Shown piece after piece: positions 11,801 through 22,565 of a stretch of 64,000 nucleotides of DNA. The notes below the pieces were generated by a model. It made no database searches and was not told the origin of the DNA. It saw nothing but the letters and a program-made list of their open reading frames with translations. The DNA is from Bimuria novae-zelandiae CBS 107.79. Lineage: Eukaryota; Ascomycota; Dothideomycetes; Pleosporales; Didymosphaeriaceae. Position 1 is the stretch's first letter, and each line of letters starts with the position of its first letter. The stretch spans positions 715,102 through 779,101 of the forward strand of contig ML976683.1 of the NCBI GenBank assembly GCA_010015655.1, given 5' to 3'. The position numbers were made by a program, and so were the translations under genes.

Positions 11801-14005
11801 GGCGTAGCTAACTATTACTATATCCTTACAACTAGGTCCTGTTTATAAGTCCTATCTATAGTAGTATCCTCTTATTATAATATAGTATATTATATTTCTT
11901 AACTACTCGTAGGATTATTAGACACGCGTCTACCTTTAAGTTAATAAGTATTATAATATAATGCCTGTACACTATAATATTCTTAATTAAGCGTTTCTTA
12001 ACTTAGTAAGTGTCTACTTAATAAGCTATAATAATCGCACTATTACTAGTATAGCTCTTTACTTAGTAATAATCTAGTTTTTTAAGTCTTCTAGCTTATT
12101 TTAGACCCCCCACGAGGCTTCTGCCTCTAGGATCTAACCTTTAAGTTAGGCTAGCTTTAAGACTTCCTTAATCTTATACTACTTATATTACTATTAATAT
12201 AGTGCATAGGTTTCTCTAATTCTATTAGACTTATATACTCCCTAATTCCTATGTTATAGGCAATTTAGAGTAAGATATTTATTTTAGGCTAATATATCGT
12301 ATCCTAAGTAGCTATTAAAAGAAGCTACTTCTTCTTATAGGCTTAAGTATATAAAGTACTGCAGGTTATATTAATTTTATTTAATTATTAAATAGTTCGC
12401 GTCTCTTCCTAGCTACGTGCTTCTTATTATTATGCTAGTGTTCTAGGAATCTAGGCCTTGCGGGAACTAGCCTGTCTTAAACTTTTATTATCTATATAGT
12501 TCGCAGGTAATATTAAAGTATTAATACTAGCTATTCTACTTATAGTGCTTAGCCTAATAGGCTAAAGAGTGCTTATAGTAGTTATTAGGCACGCTGCACT
12601 AGCTTTACTTTAGTTTATAGTATTCTAATCCTCCTAGAAAATAGGAGGTCTTAACTTTAGCCTTAAAGTGTTATTGGCATCCTTTGCGCGTGCATTGCCA
12701 CCACTTGGCATACTTATGTTGTTCTTGTATCGTGACTTGGCGTAGGTACTGCTTTGGGCGTCCCATGCGTGTGGTCCTTGGACGATCACCTTTGTCTCGC
12801 ACTAAGACGAGTGATGTAGCGTGCTGCTGCATATCTAGCAGATGTTATCTGCCAGTCGTTAGAAGATCTGGTATTCGTAGAGGGTTTTTTGTCCCTCTCC
12901 CTATTCTTTTACTAGTTCTGGGATCTCTTGCGTGAGATCTACTTCGTCGGCCTCTGTCGGCGTGAGTGTGGTTATGGCCACCTGTAGGAGGTTAGTCGTA
13001 TTAATCTTGGTCTCCTGACCTTCGCAATCCTTAGCGAAGTGACCTTGTCTGCCGCATCAGAGGCAGGCTTTATCCTTAAACCTCCGTTCTCGCTCTTCCT
13101 ACGAGATGCCGTTTCTGCTCTGGTAGCCCTTCTTGGGTCTGTACGGCTGCTTTCCCCTGCCGTTTTTCTTTTTGTACCATCGGGCTTCGTTGGTCATGAT
13201 GACGTCTCTGTCTCGGTCCCTTCCTGCAGGCCTGGTGTTGTTTTCCTTCCTAGAAAGCAGTCGGGTACTATGCTACTTCTTTAGCTTTCGCTTATACAGG
13301 CGATTATCTACTTTAATAGTATTATTAATAAGTTCTTCCAGGTCGTCTGCTTTTCCTTAGTAGACTAATTTATCTTTAACTAATTCCTTTAGCCTATTAT
13401 AGTAGGTAATTATAAGTAGGGCTTCCCCCTACTTATTAAGTTCTGCCACTATCTATTTAAATTCTAAAGTATAAAGTACCGCTAATTTCTCCTGGCGTAG
13501 GCGTTAAAGGCGTATTTTAGCCTAATATCTTTTATTAATAGTGCTAAATATTCCTTTTATAGTTTTACGAAAGGACTCTTAGTCCTTAAAAGCGTTTTTA
13601 GTAGCGTCTAAATTATAATCCTCTACCTTGCTATTCTTAAGGAAGTTATTAATTATTAGTCTAGCCTATATAGCTATCTTATCCTATATATTTATATAGG
13701 TAACTAGGATCTTATTTTATTCCGTATTAAATCTTCCTAGGTTATAATAGATAAATAGTTCTATTTATATTAGGAACGTTCCTAGGTGGCCCTCCCTAAA
13801 GTAGGGTTCGGGCTTTAGGACCTTTAATTAATATTTTGTATCTTCTTATTTACTTATTTTTTTTATTTATCTAGTTAATAATTTCCTATAGCTAGGCTAT
13901 TTAAGCTACTTATTTAATAACTATCTCCCTTAGGGTCTTTTCTTTAGGTGCTAAAGCTATAGTGGTTAAGCTAGGTCCTGCTATTATACTATAAGGTAGT
14001 TAAAG
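8801..14005 (-). pseudogene. G1 gag-pol, decayed
   Basis: On the minus strand this is a Gypsy gag-pol. The gag CCHC zinc knuckle (C-x2-C-x4-H-x4-C, with one internal stop) lies near 13040-13080. The RT active site is at 10869-10880 and reads YLNN instead of the expected YLDD. RNase H follows near 10290-10450 (RIYTNASDYAIGAVLL, where the first catalytic Asp is Asn). Integrase follows down to about 9000. Many stops interrupt the frame. A block at about 12684-13290 is GC-balanced and barely mutated, in contrast to the rest. The C-terminal chromodomain is separated from this part by element A. Confidence 0.8.
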
Positions 14006-14454
14006 TATTATAAGGCGCTTACACCTTATTCTAATCTAGGTTAGGGTAGTAAAGTATTATAGTACTTTATAAATTATTTAGTAGTATAAGTTAATACAAC
14101 ACTTAGCGCGAGGCTAGATAATTTAATCTTATAATAAAGTAAAATAATTATTAGTTTATATAGGAGAACGTACTCGCATAAAAGATATATAAGTTAACTA
14201 TAAGGAGCATAACAAAGGAAACTATCCTATATATATATCCTCCTTGTCCTATAGAATCCCACGATGTCCCATAACCCGGAACCGTAGGATCCCATGGGAT
14301 TTCCTGGGACATCAGGTGACCAGGGTCACGTGGTCCCACGGTGTCCCATGGTCTTGGCGTCTGGGACAGCCTGGGACGTTTACGTAAGCCTGAGGTGGGG
14401 CCCAGATGCCGTCATAAGGTTCTCCGTCCCACCGTCGACTTTTGGATCATAACA
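14006..14454 (-). repeat. 5' LTR of Gypsy element G1
   Basis: The LTR is 449 bp, bounded on the minus strand by TGTTATGATCC at 14454 and a RIP-altered TAATA at 14006. Its R/U5 part (about 14006-14200) matches the LTR of G2. Its U3 part does not, and is filled with GGGAC/GTCCC motifs (about 14250-14380). The last 40 bp recur at 1948-1987. Confidence 0.8.
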
Positions 14455-15700
14455 CTATCTAATTATAAGTTAAAGATAAAGTATTTTTACCTTTAGATAG
14501 CTAATTATCTACTAGCTAAAAATTAAAGAAAGTAGGCTAGAGGAACGCTAAATATACTATCACTAAAATAATTAATAGTTTTACTATTTGCCTTAACACG
14601 CCTCTAGGGCTAGATAATAAATTTTACATTAATAAACTATAGCTTACTAAAATAAAACTATTTTTTAACTAATTATAGAATAACTTCTAGCCACAGTCTC
14701 TACAGGTTAAAGGATAATTAGAGTACTAGATTAAAGAAATCCTTAGCGAAACGCGGAGACGACGAGGTAAAGGTTAGAAATTATAGTATAAGGTTAAGTA
14801 AACAGGCTACCTCCTACCTACCTTAGAGCTAGTAGAGGCCCTGCACGACATAGAGGCGTTAACCCGCTTAAAAGAGATCTTAGCCTTATATAAGACTAGG
14901 GACGGTACACTACTAAATAGTTTTTAAAGGCACTAAGATAAAAGGGGGGCTTACCTGAGAAAAGAAGTAATATAGATAGTAAAACTCTAAAAGATTTTTA
15001 ATAAAATTTTAGGAACCCCTAAGCACGTAATTACCTAATTAGGAATTAAATATAAGCTTAGCTAAATAAATTATCCGCGCTAAGCTACTTCCTTACCTTA
15101 AGTTCTAAGCGCTATTTAGAGCTCCCTAGCTAATACAACTCTTTGGTATCTTATGGCACCTGCTCCTCGAGCGTAGCCCCTTACATTAGCAAGCTCTATA
15201 ACTTTATAAATATAATTTATAATTTCTATAAAAGAAGGCGCCTCTTTTAAGATATATAGCGCTTAGTACTTAATAAAAATAAGCTCTTTACCTTCTCTAC
15301 CTTTAATTTAGTTAAAAATAGTAGTATTTACTAGTATAGCGTTTATCTTATATTATTTTACTATAATAAGCTTTACAAGCCTATTTAATAATTCTTTAAG
15401 CGCGTCTAAAATAACGTTTTTACTATAAATAATAAATACTTCTCTATAATTAACGCGCTATTAGATAATAAGTAAAATAAAGTTTTTATTATAACACAGG
15501 TCTTAAAGGCGTTTTACAAGAATATAAAGTTACTAAAAGGCAACGCTAGTAGCAGCGGATTTAAAAGCTTATAGTAGATAATTATTAACCTATAAGAAAT
15601 CTACGGGGGTTTTTTATTAATCATAATAAAAATAGTATTTATTAAATTAAAAGCTTTAAGTATTATAACTATATAGTCTCTAGCATTGCGCTCGCCCTTA
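14455..15700. other. AT-rich decayed repeat, family not identified
   Basis: This TpA-rich, stop-filled sequence has the composition of the RIP-affected repeats. No transposase, RT or LTR boundary was recognised in any frame. It ends sharply at about 15700 where composition becomes balanced. Confidence 0.5.
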
Positions 15701-15831
15701 TAAAACTTATTACGTATGGAGCACAAGCATTTTGGTAGGTCGCGATTTGAAAGCGGTCGGGGGTTCATGACATCTGGTTTAGGGTTTCTGTTAGTACAGT
15801 CTCTTTTCCGAGGCCTAGCGTGTTCCGCCAT
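15601..15831 (-). CDS. Possible small basic protein gene truncated by repeat
   Basis: A minus-strand frame starts at an ATG (15831-15829) and begins MAEHARPRKRDCTNRNPKPD, rich in Arg, Lys and Pro. After about 40 codons it crosses into the AT-rich repeat at about 15710 and picks up unrelated sequence before a stop at 15601. If real, it is a gene whose 3' part was replaced by the repeat. An overlapping plus-strand frame (15716-15952) is equally unsupported. No homologous family is recognised. Confidence 0.2.
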   Translation of the reverse strand: MAEHARPRKRDCTNRNPKPDVMNPRPLSNRDLPKCLCSIRNKFYKGERNARDYIVIILKAFNLINTIFIMINKKPP

Positions 15832-15951
15832 CTTTCTGTTTGACGTTGATCTTCAAGTTTTACCCTCAGAAGCGAAGACTTACTTAAACCCTCCGTTACA
15901 GGGATCGAAGTTGTCTCATTTCCTTATGGACAGATTCATGAGCGTTCTATG

Positions 15952-16531
15952 ATACTGATAGGTCGTGGCACTCTTTCCTCAAGAGCGACAATCCCGAAGG
16001 ATTAGTTGGTTGGAGCACTGGGATTTCGCTGCGAGAGATACTTAACTCTCAATCTCAAACTGCGGGTCTTAGTAGCGATGGCGGTCCACTGCCTCAACAG
16101 CTGCGCCTGGTGAAAAAGTCGCCAAACAATGTTCATACGTATTGCAGCCGCTCTTCGATGTCGACTCGTCGATTGCTAATTTCATAGGTTTCTTTAGAAG
16201 GTTCAAGCGCCGATGACGAGACTGTTCTGCAATGTTCACATACTGGCCGATCGGCTGTTCGAAGGCGTTCCTTCCTTCGAAAAGATGATCACCTCACGCG
16301 CTGGCGTGCACTCCAAACGTGTGAGGTTGCCGGTATGTAAAAATTGCTTCAAGTCTCTTTTCAAGGTCTTAAACTGGCAGTTTCTACTGATGATACCACT
16401 TATGGATCTTCCGGTCGGCTCTGGGATCCTCAATTGGAAACTTTGTTGGTGGGCATGTCATCGGCTCCAGTCCCCTTGTTCAGGCGGACTCCTTCGTCGT
16501 GAGACGTGACCCTGAGTAACCGACTACTCAT
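15952..16531. other. No supported gene
   Basis: The sequence is balanced and non-repetitive, downstream of the decayed gene on the minus strand. Short open frames exist but have no convincing start, motif or splice structure. It may be 3' flanking or further decayed coding sequence. Confidence 0.4.
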
Positions 16532-18318
16532 TTATAGCCGTGATGACCGCACGGGTAGATGCAGCGTGGTGTGTTCGCATGGCGGACTGTCTTTATGACG
16601 ACGTTTGGTCGAGATAGCGGAATTTTGAATTCTCTGGATTCTTGTTAGCATCAGAGGTAGCAATGGATCCGACCAATACTTACAAGTCATGCCCTTCTTT
16701 CGCCTTTCAAGCCGCCTGGCCCCGGCATATCCCACTTTCTTTCGGGTTTTCTCTGCGAGTGTTGCTATTAGATCATCAACGGGGCCAGGCTTAGGACCGC
16801 TTGCAAGGTTTGCAACATTACTATAGTAAGACACTTTGGCTGATAGCGATCAGTAGATGTCGTTGCCTTTCGCTTGCCAGAAGATGGGTAGAACCTAAAG
16901 CAGGAACGTTCCTTCTAGGTTTGTGGGCGGCGGGCGCAAGTTCTGTCTTGCGCTTCTTGTTGTTCCTGCTTTGCTCGGCATTGGGTTGCTGGTTACTCAC
17001 GACGATATTTCGTCCCGTTTCTGGTTCATTTTCGGTCTCCCGATGGCCGGTGCGAGGATCTTTGCGCTTTAGTGGATTGATGCAGTAACGTCATTTCTAC
17101 CACGCTGACCGTTGGAAGCATCTTTCGGCACCGCTGCTTTCTTCTTCGCGTTTTGAATCTTGCGCTCAGGTTTCGCAATGTTGTCACTGATTGCAATTCG
17201 ATCCTCGCTATACCGATCATCAGATTTCACAACGCTGTTTTGCCTTTGACGTTTACGGAAAGATTAGGCGTCCGGAAACTTTCTTCATCGCTATCAGACT
17301 CCTGTTCCGGGACACGGCGACTCTTGGCCGGAATCTTCTTCCGCAGACCCGGAGTGACTGTCTTTTCCTCTTCCGCTCGCTCAGTCTGAGCAAGGGTACG
17401 CTTCCGGTTGGGTGCAGCTGTGTCTGCTTTCTTGCTAGTGACTGTCGCTTGGCGAGTCTTAACGGCGTTCTGGGACGATGTCGGTAATATAGGAGGGGCT
17501 AGGCTCTGTGAAGTGAGCACTTCTGGTGCTTCAGCGGTAGCAGCAGAAGCAGATAGAGGTGTATCTGTACTGCTCAGGCCTGAGTGATAATTGGTGATCT
17601 CAGACGTCTTGGAATGTTGAGCAGACTTCGTGTGTATGTTGGCCCTAAGCAAATCCCGAAGTTGGCCTACTGTAAGATCACCAGGCAACTCAGACTTGTT
17701 CAAAAACCCGAGAACGTTTTTGCAACCTTCATAATCGCATTCGTAAATTATTTCGGCGGCAGAATTAGGCTTCTTAGCCGCAGTGGCCATCGTACTTCTG
17801 GCGTGGGAATTTTGGTGTTCCCTGGATTTTGTATGTGGGACCGCGGAGACCTTGGGTGGGTCTTTTTTCTTTCTATTCCTTATTTCCTCAAGGCATAAGC
17901 GAAGTTCCTGAACGGTGGTCATCTCGCGCATCCACTCCATTGAAATAATTGCTGCTTCTAGCGATTTGGAAGCCATCTGTGGCTTCTTTTCGAGCTCCAT
18001 GAGGTTGCTCAAGATATCTAGATGCGTATTGATATTTTTGGATGCCGTTTCCACATCTGCGCCAAGCAACTTGGTGCACTTGCGCAGTTAGTCTATAGAG
18101 GCCACGGCCTTCTGACGTAGCTCAGGTCCCGAGATGACCAGGTTTGTATGAGAAACCAAGTTTTCAAGGTGCTCTCGCGGGGAGCCCTCGGTGGAAGTTG
18201 ACTGCTTGGAACTCTCGTCGGTTTTGTTCGCATCCTTGGTTGCCTCGGTCGGCGCTGCAGCGGAGGTAGGCTGAGCAAGCTTCCGGCGCTTTGCCGAGGG
18301 CCCATTGGTAGCGGCCAT
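16532..18318 (-). pseudogene. Decayed gene for a Lys/Ser-rich probably nuclear protein
   Basis: A minus-strand reading starts at ATG 18318 (MAATNGPSAKRRKLAQ, with a nuclear-localisation-like AKRRKL). It runs 76 codons to an in-frame TAA (18090-18088), then continues open in the same frame to 17227. The TAA is most simply a CAA-to-TAA change. Beyond 17227 protein-like sequence continues in other frames: RYSEDRIAISDNIAKPERK near 17215-17160, KRKDPRTGHRETENEPETG near 17075-17020, and SGPKPGPVDDLIATLAEKTRKK near 16800-16740. At least two or three frameshifts or unrecognised introns are therefore needed. No known domain was recognised. Introns could explain part of this but not the TAA. Confidence 0.55.
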
Positions 18319-19183
18319 AGTGCTAGTCTGGTCCAGATAGTGTTTTACTGGAATTACCTAGGGCTTAAGGAATGTTAGTTATATGTATCTGGATATCTAG
18401 ATAAGTTCAAACCTACCAGAGTCAACCGTGAGACTTAATCACAGAAAAAGCTCGATTGGAATGCGGTGTGCTCCAAATGCGAGTATAGAAGGCCTTTCGT
18501 AGATAGGATCGCTCACAGGAAGGAGCCAAAGACGAGGGAACTTTCGTATACTCGATTGGGCTGCCAGGTAAGCAATGGTATGTGTAGTGGAGGGACGCCA
18601 ACGTGCGGACTCTTAAAGGGAGAGTGAACACCCCGCGACGTGCTAGAAACTGCTAAAGCGAGTGCATACCCCTATTAAAGATTAGAATCAACGCATAGAT
18701 TTGGAACGAGCATGGTACTCGAGCACGATACTCGAGCACACGATATGCACGTGCGAACGTGCGGTCACTACTTGGGCCAATTTCTTCCCATACATCCGGA
18801 TAGCAACGTAGAGAATTTTTTACAGCCGATAGATTCCAAAAACCTTGAAATAGAGCAATGCGAACTATTGATTAACTCGTATACATGCCTGATCACTTCA
18901 CTGATCATCTTTGGTATGGACTATTTTCCTGCAATGACTGGCTGCATTTTCTAGACCATGTTGCAACACACAGGTTGCCCTGTTAGCTGCACTTCGATGT
19001 ATTCGCCGTCCCACCGATTTTTCCTTTCAACCTTTCGAAACGCATGCCAGACACAAGAGATGCCTTTTCTTTCCGCTCAATAGCGCGCAAAGTGTCATGT
19101 CACTATCGGGATCGAACCCCGCAGTCTACACACGTTAGCGTTCATCAATCTCACACCCATGATTTCGGTCCGAACTTACCTCT
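18319..19183. other. Intergenic, no supported gene
   Basis: This non-repetitive spacer lies between the start of the decayed gene and the 3' end of the gene at 19184. A tRNA-like GGTTCGATCCCG box near 19106-19120 (minus strand) does not fold into a credible tRNA. The remaining open frames are short and lack ATG starts or motifs. Confidence 0.4.
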
Positions 19184-19882
19184 CTACACCTTGCGCTTCT
19201 TGAGCGTAAGCATATCCTCCTCCTCAAGCTCCTCCTTTAACTCCTTTCGCTCCGCCAACGCCTTGCGCGTCTTCCAGTGCGTCTTCGGCAAATGCACATT
19301 CGCCCACTCGCCGTCATCATCGGTGCTTGTATCCGATCCACCCCAACGGTGTACGAACGCATCCGTCTGCTCCCACCACAGACGCGTCGCGTCCTTATGG
19401 TTCGAGTAGTTGACTAGCTTCTTGTTGCGCTTCACGATGGCGACGCCGGGTGGTCCTTGCCTACGCTTGCCGCGGTAGCCGTCGTTGCTGTCTTTGCCCT
19501 TGGCGAGGGTGATCTTGCGCGAAGCGGACTGCTCGGCGGGAGAAGTTGAGCGCGAGGGAGGTTCGACCTCGGACTTGGTGTCTGAGAGTGACACTGCATC
19601 GGACACGTCACGTCCAGATTCATTCTCGTTCGCATCTCCATTTCCAGCATAATCACGCTTGACAGGCTGCTTCTTGGTGGAGACGGGGACCTAATTCCAT
19701 GTCAGCAAGCCATCCGACTTCATCATATCGTCTGCGGAAGTTCTTCTTACCTGTGCATCGGCGGTCTTCGGCTCGCGCGGCTCCTTTCCACCTCCTGACT
19801 TGAACGGCTTGCGCCAACCCATGGTGGTATTAGCCTTGTTCATGTTCTCTTTCAGAGCGCCTTTATTCTTGCTGGTAGACAT
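19184..19882 (-). CDS. Two-exon gene for a 212-residue Lys-rich protein with C-terminal nuclear signal
   Basis: Exon 1 is 19882-19751 (44 codons from ATG, MSTSKNKGALKENMNKANTT). A 60-bp intron (19750-19691) starts GTAAGA, has a GCTGAC branch-like site and ends ATTAG. Exon 2 is 19690-19184. The join keeps frame (...TADAQ|VPVSTKKQPVK...). The protein is low-complexity and charged. It has a Ser/Glu-rich middle, then GVAIVKRNKKLVNYSNHKDATR, an acidic STDDDGE stretch and a basic end LKKRKV typical of nuclear import signals. No annotated family was recognised. The block around GVAIVKRNKK and the following DAF...SDDD pattern recurs in the protein at 20993-21550, so the two are probably paralogues. 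Confidence 0.7.
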
Positions 19883-20992
19883 TTTTGACGTGTAGACTAA
19901 AGGTTTTGGTTAGCATCTGTGGCCAGTAAACGTATGGATCACGTGACAGTTCCTCACCTTACCGAATCGAACGGGTTTTGGGCACGGATGCGAGACAAGC
20001 AGTTCCAGAAAGGATTTCAAGCAGCCGTTCCCGACATATCTGCCCATATACTGTTACGGCTCGGCCGGTGGGTGTTTGTGTGTTTAAGGTGTGTGGGTGA
20101 AGTATAGAGCTTACCTTTGGGCGACGGTTTGGGCTATTTATGAGCAGTACGGCTTCCCGGTAGTGCCTTGATGACCAAATCTCATTACGTTGATCTTGGC
20201 AGGTATGTGCGGTCCAGGAGTATCGCGGCTGCGCTTGCGTGACCGATTTGCTGAACTGGGATAGTTGGGTGTCTTGAGGGAGCTGTTCGGGTTGATTATA
20301 AGAGGGTGGAGGGCTTATAAAGGCTTATCGAAGATCCTTCGGCGGGTCAGTCACTTGGAGGGTTCGTGCGAGGGCAGGTGTGTCAATCAACGCGTGTAAG
20401 CGGCTGCTGGTAGAGAGGTATCTGGGTGATATTAGCACTTGAGAACGAGCGACTTCGGTGGGGCGAGGGCTGCGGCAGAGTTTTCGGCGGTTGACACTGT
20501 CGGTCAGGTGAGGCGAATATTGCAGCAGTGGCCAGCCGCGCGGCTTGGGGGATGAATGAACGCAAGCACTGCGCACCTGGCGCGTTGACGGAATAGCGGC
20601 GCTAGAGTGAAAGTTGATCTGGGATAAGCGAATTCAAGAATTCAGCAGATACGCGAAGAACGCGAAGAAATTCTGCTTTTGTATACCTCATCTATAGTCG
20701 TACCTATCTAAGCCATTGCTAGATGACCGCGTTGTAAACCGAAGAAAAATGTTCCCCCCTCTGTCCTGGTTTCGACTCCGCATTGTCCAACGGCAGAAGC
20801 ATCAAAGCATCGCCCCCAAAGTTACCCTGTTTTTAACCATGCTCTACATCTATCTCGGATCTACTTGGGCATCAAGAATTATCATCATCATGACTGGAAG
20901 ACTGTTAGAGTTGGGGCTGGCTGGAACACACAGGTGGGAGATAGCTCACCTGACTTTCTACTCTTGCTCCGGACGCCTCAGATGTGCAGTGT
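19883..20992. other. Intergenic, no supported gene
   Basis: This balanced, non-repetitive sequence lies upstream of the 19.2-kb gene and downstream of the 21-kb gene, both on the minus strand. It probably holds the promoter of the former. The frames at 20325-20576 and 20716-21087 show no motif or splice support. Confidence 0.45.
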
Positions 20993-21550
20993 CTAACCTA
21001 CAATCCCACCTGGGTGCTTCGCAAGCCAGTCGTAATCATCGTCTGACTCGCCCTCGTCGTGACCAAAGGCGTCCTGTCGGGCGATGAACTCTCGGGCAGT
21101 ATTATTGAAATACTTTTTGTTCTTCTTGACCATTGCGACACCATTCTTGCCCGGTACACGCTTTCCCAGCCCGCCATTGCCCTTGGTGCCTGGTAGGACT
21201 TGAGGCAGGATCTTCTTTGAGACCTTGTGAGTGAACTTTTTGCTGGGATTCGTGCGAACAGAATCTTTGCCCTGAACACCAGCAGTTGGAGCGCCTTTTG
21301 CCTTTACAGTGATAGCTTCGATTGCATCGCCATAGACACATACGATTCGGTGTCCCGCTCGTCCTCGAGCTCGATTTGACTGACAGTTAGAAAGGTCTGG
21401 ATCCTCAGTATAGAGATTACCCATTCCGCCCATTAAATCAGAGAGTTTCCCGGTGCTCGGCGGTCCTCCAGTTGGCAATATCGACTGCATTCGTCTGCTT
21501 GACGGCGGCGTTGGTGGGGTCTTTGACTCTTTTGTTCGATGAGGAGCCAT
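20993..21550 (-). CDS. Hypothetical Lys/Gly-rich protein, paralogue of the 19.2-kb gene
   Basis: The single open frame from ATG 21550 (MAPHRTKESKTPPTPPSSRR) gives 185 residues. The C-terminal half has KNGVAMVKKNKKYFNNTAREFIARQDAFGHDEGESDDDYDWLAKHP (read in pieces), matching the order GVA-VK-NKK, DAF, SDDD in the 19184-19882 protein. It stops about 40 residues earlier and lacks the basic LKKRKV end. Splice-like signals (GTATGT about 21345; CTAACTGTCAG about 21380) suggest the middle may contain one or two short introns, which would change residues about 55-100. Function unknown. Confidence 0.6.
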   Translation of the reverse strand: MAPHRTKESKTPPTPPSSRRMQSILPTGGPPSTGKLSDLMGGMGNLYTEDPDLSNCQSNRARGRAGHRIVCVYGDAIEAITVKAKGAPTAGVQGKDSVRTNPSKKFTHKVSKKILPQVLPGTKGNGGLGKRVPGKNGVAMVKKNKKYFNNTAREFIARQDAFGHDEGESDDDYDWLAKHPGGIVG

Positions 21551-22116
21551 GGTGACTTCTAAGAATGCTGCGTATCAGTATGTGTTGTAGATTGAATTCG
21601 ATGAGAAGTCTACCGAAGAGAAATAGAATGGGGAGATAAAGTAAAAATAATATTAAATATAGAAGGAATGAAATACACATTTCCGACTCTCCACAAGTTC
21701 GAAACTGTAGATTATGTTGCGGTTAGTGTCTACTGTGCTTATTAAATAGTCTAAATTTTAAGCAAAGAACGTCTATACACTATACAGTAACAGCAACAAC
21801 GTCCTGTATAGAATGCTAAGAAAAGGGGACACCCTCTCCCGCTAACTTACACTAACGGTGAGTTCAATCGCTAATTAATAACGCACGGAGCCCTTCCGTT
21901 AGTAATCACAATATCAGGAAGCCGTACAGAGTAAATCCCAGGCCAAAGCGTGGCTCTAAAGTAACTTTAATCTTTAGCACCGCGTCTCGAGCGAAAGCCA
22001 GGTTCTAAAGTGCACTAAACTCTTCCATTTCAAAGATTTGATAGTAGGAAGAGTCACTTCGGATTGACATGATAGAAGAAGAGGTACATATATTATGAGG
22101 AGGATATGTGCGAAAA
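21551..22116. other. Intergenic, no supported gene
   Basis: AT-richer spacer upstream of the 21-kb gene, ending where the MULE inverted repeat begins at about 22117. No RNA gene or conserved frame was seen. Confidence 0.4.
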
Positions 22117-22565
22117 GGTAACGTGCATCCAATCGTAACGGAACAACCGCCGTGGCGGAACACTAGCAGCACTTTCTACCACGACGACGCTAACAACGGT
22201 CGCACCGCTTAGATACTCTCGGAATAGATACTTAGGCTCTTTAGGTTCTTATATACGTGATATCTTTGGCGTAACTTTCCTGTCGATTTTATAATACCGC
22301 ATCTCACTACTTATCTTCTTAACACCCCTACCTTAGCCTGCCTTAGCGTCTACTCAAAGCATGGTGCATCTGTCTAAAAGCTTGTTAACCTGTAGAGTGC
22401 TACAGAAAAATCATATCCTAAGAAGAATACTGCGCTTAATAAGGTGGCTAGGTTGCGGCAGTCATCTGTGCTTTATTAAGCAGGACTGCCAAGCAAAGAC
22501 CTACATCCTTGCTGTACAGAAGAGGCCTAGCCGTAATTTAACAGCGTTCAGTGTTCAGCAAGCCC
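22117..22565 (+). repeat. Outer part of left inverted repeat of the MULE
   Basis: Starting at TAACGTGCATCCAATCG, this about 450-bp segment matches the reverse complement of about 45481-45920 (GATTGGATACACGTTA end). Differences are mostly transitions. Homology stops at about 22565. The next part of the inverted repeat is found 9 kb away at 31628. No coding content. Confidence 0.8.

Larger units (their letters stand above)
1948..14454 (-). mobile_element. Gypsy chromodomain retrotransposon G1, interrupted and decayed
   Basis: The element reads on the minus strand: 5' LTR 14006-14454, gag about 13800-12680, protease/RT/RNase H/integrase about 12600-9000, chromodomain and 3' end 2818-1988, then only about 40 bp of 3' LTR (1948-1987). 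A purine tract (1988-2003 on the minus strand) precedes that LTR tail. Element A was inserted at GTATC (2814-2818 and 8796-8800). Homology to G2 runs across this point on both sides, which shows the two parts belong together. The remainder of the 3' LTR is replaced by the Tc1 fragment. TGTTA...TAACA ends are present, RIP-altered on one side. Confidence 0.85.

Noticed and set aside
14455..14459. CTATC after the G1 5' LTR as a target duplication
   Set aside because: The 3' LTR outer end is lost, so there is no partner. The same CTATC at 1988 is simply the polypurine tract complement.
16801..17487. Plus-strand frames over the decayed 16-18 kb gene
   Set aside because: Antisense to protein-like minus-strand frames; no splice or motif support.
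19080..19160. tRNA-like sequence on the minus strand (GGGTTCGATCCCG with an upstream CTAACGT loop, suggesting Val-AAC)
   Set aside because: The acceptor and D stems do not pair, and the T stem is imperfect. At most a degenerate tRNA remnant.
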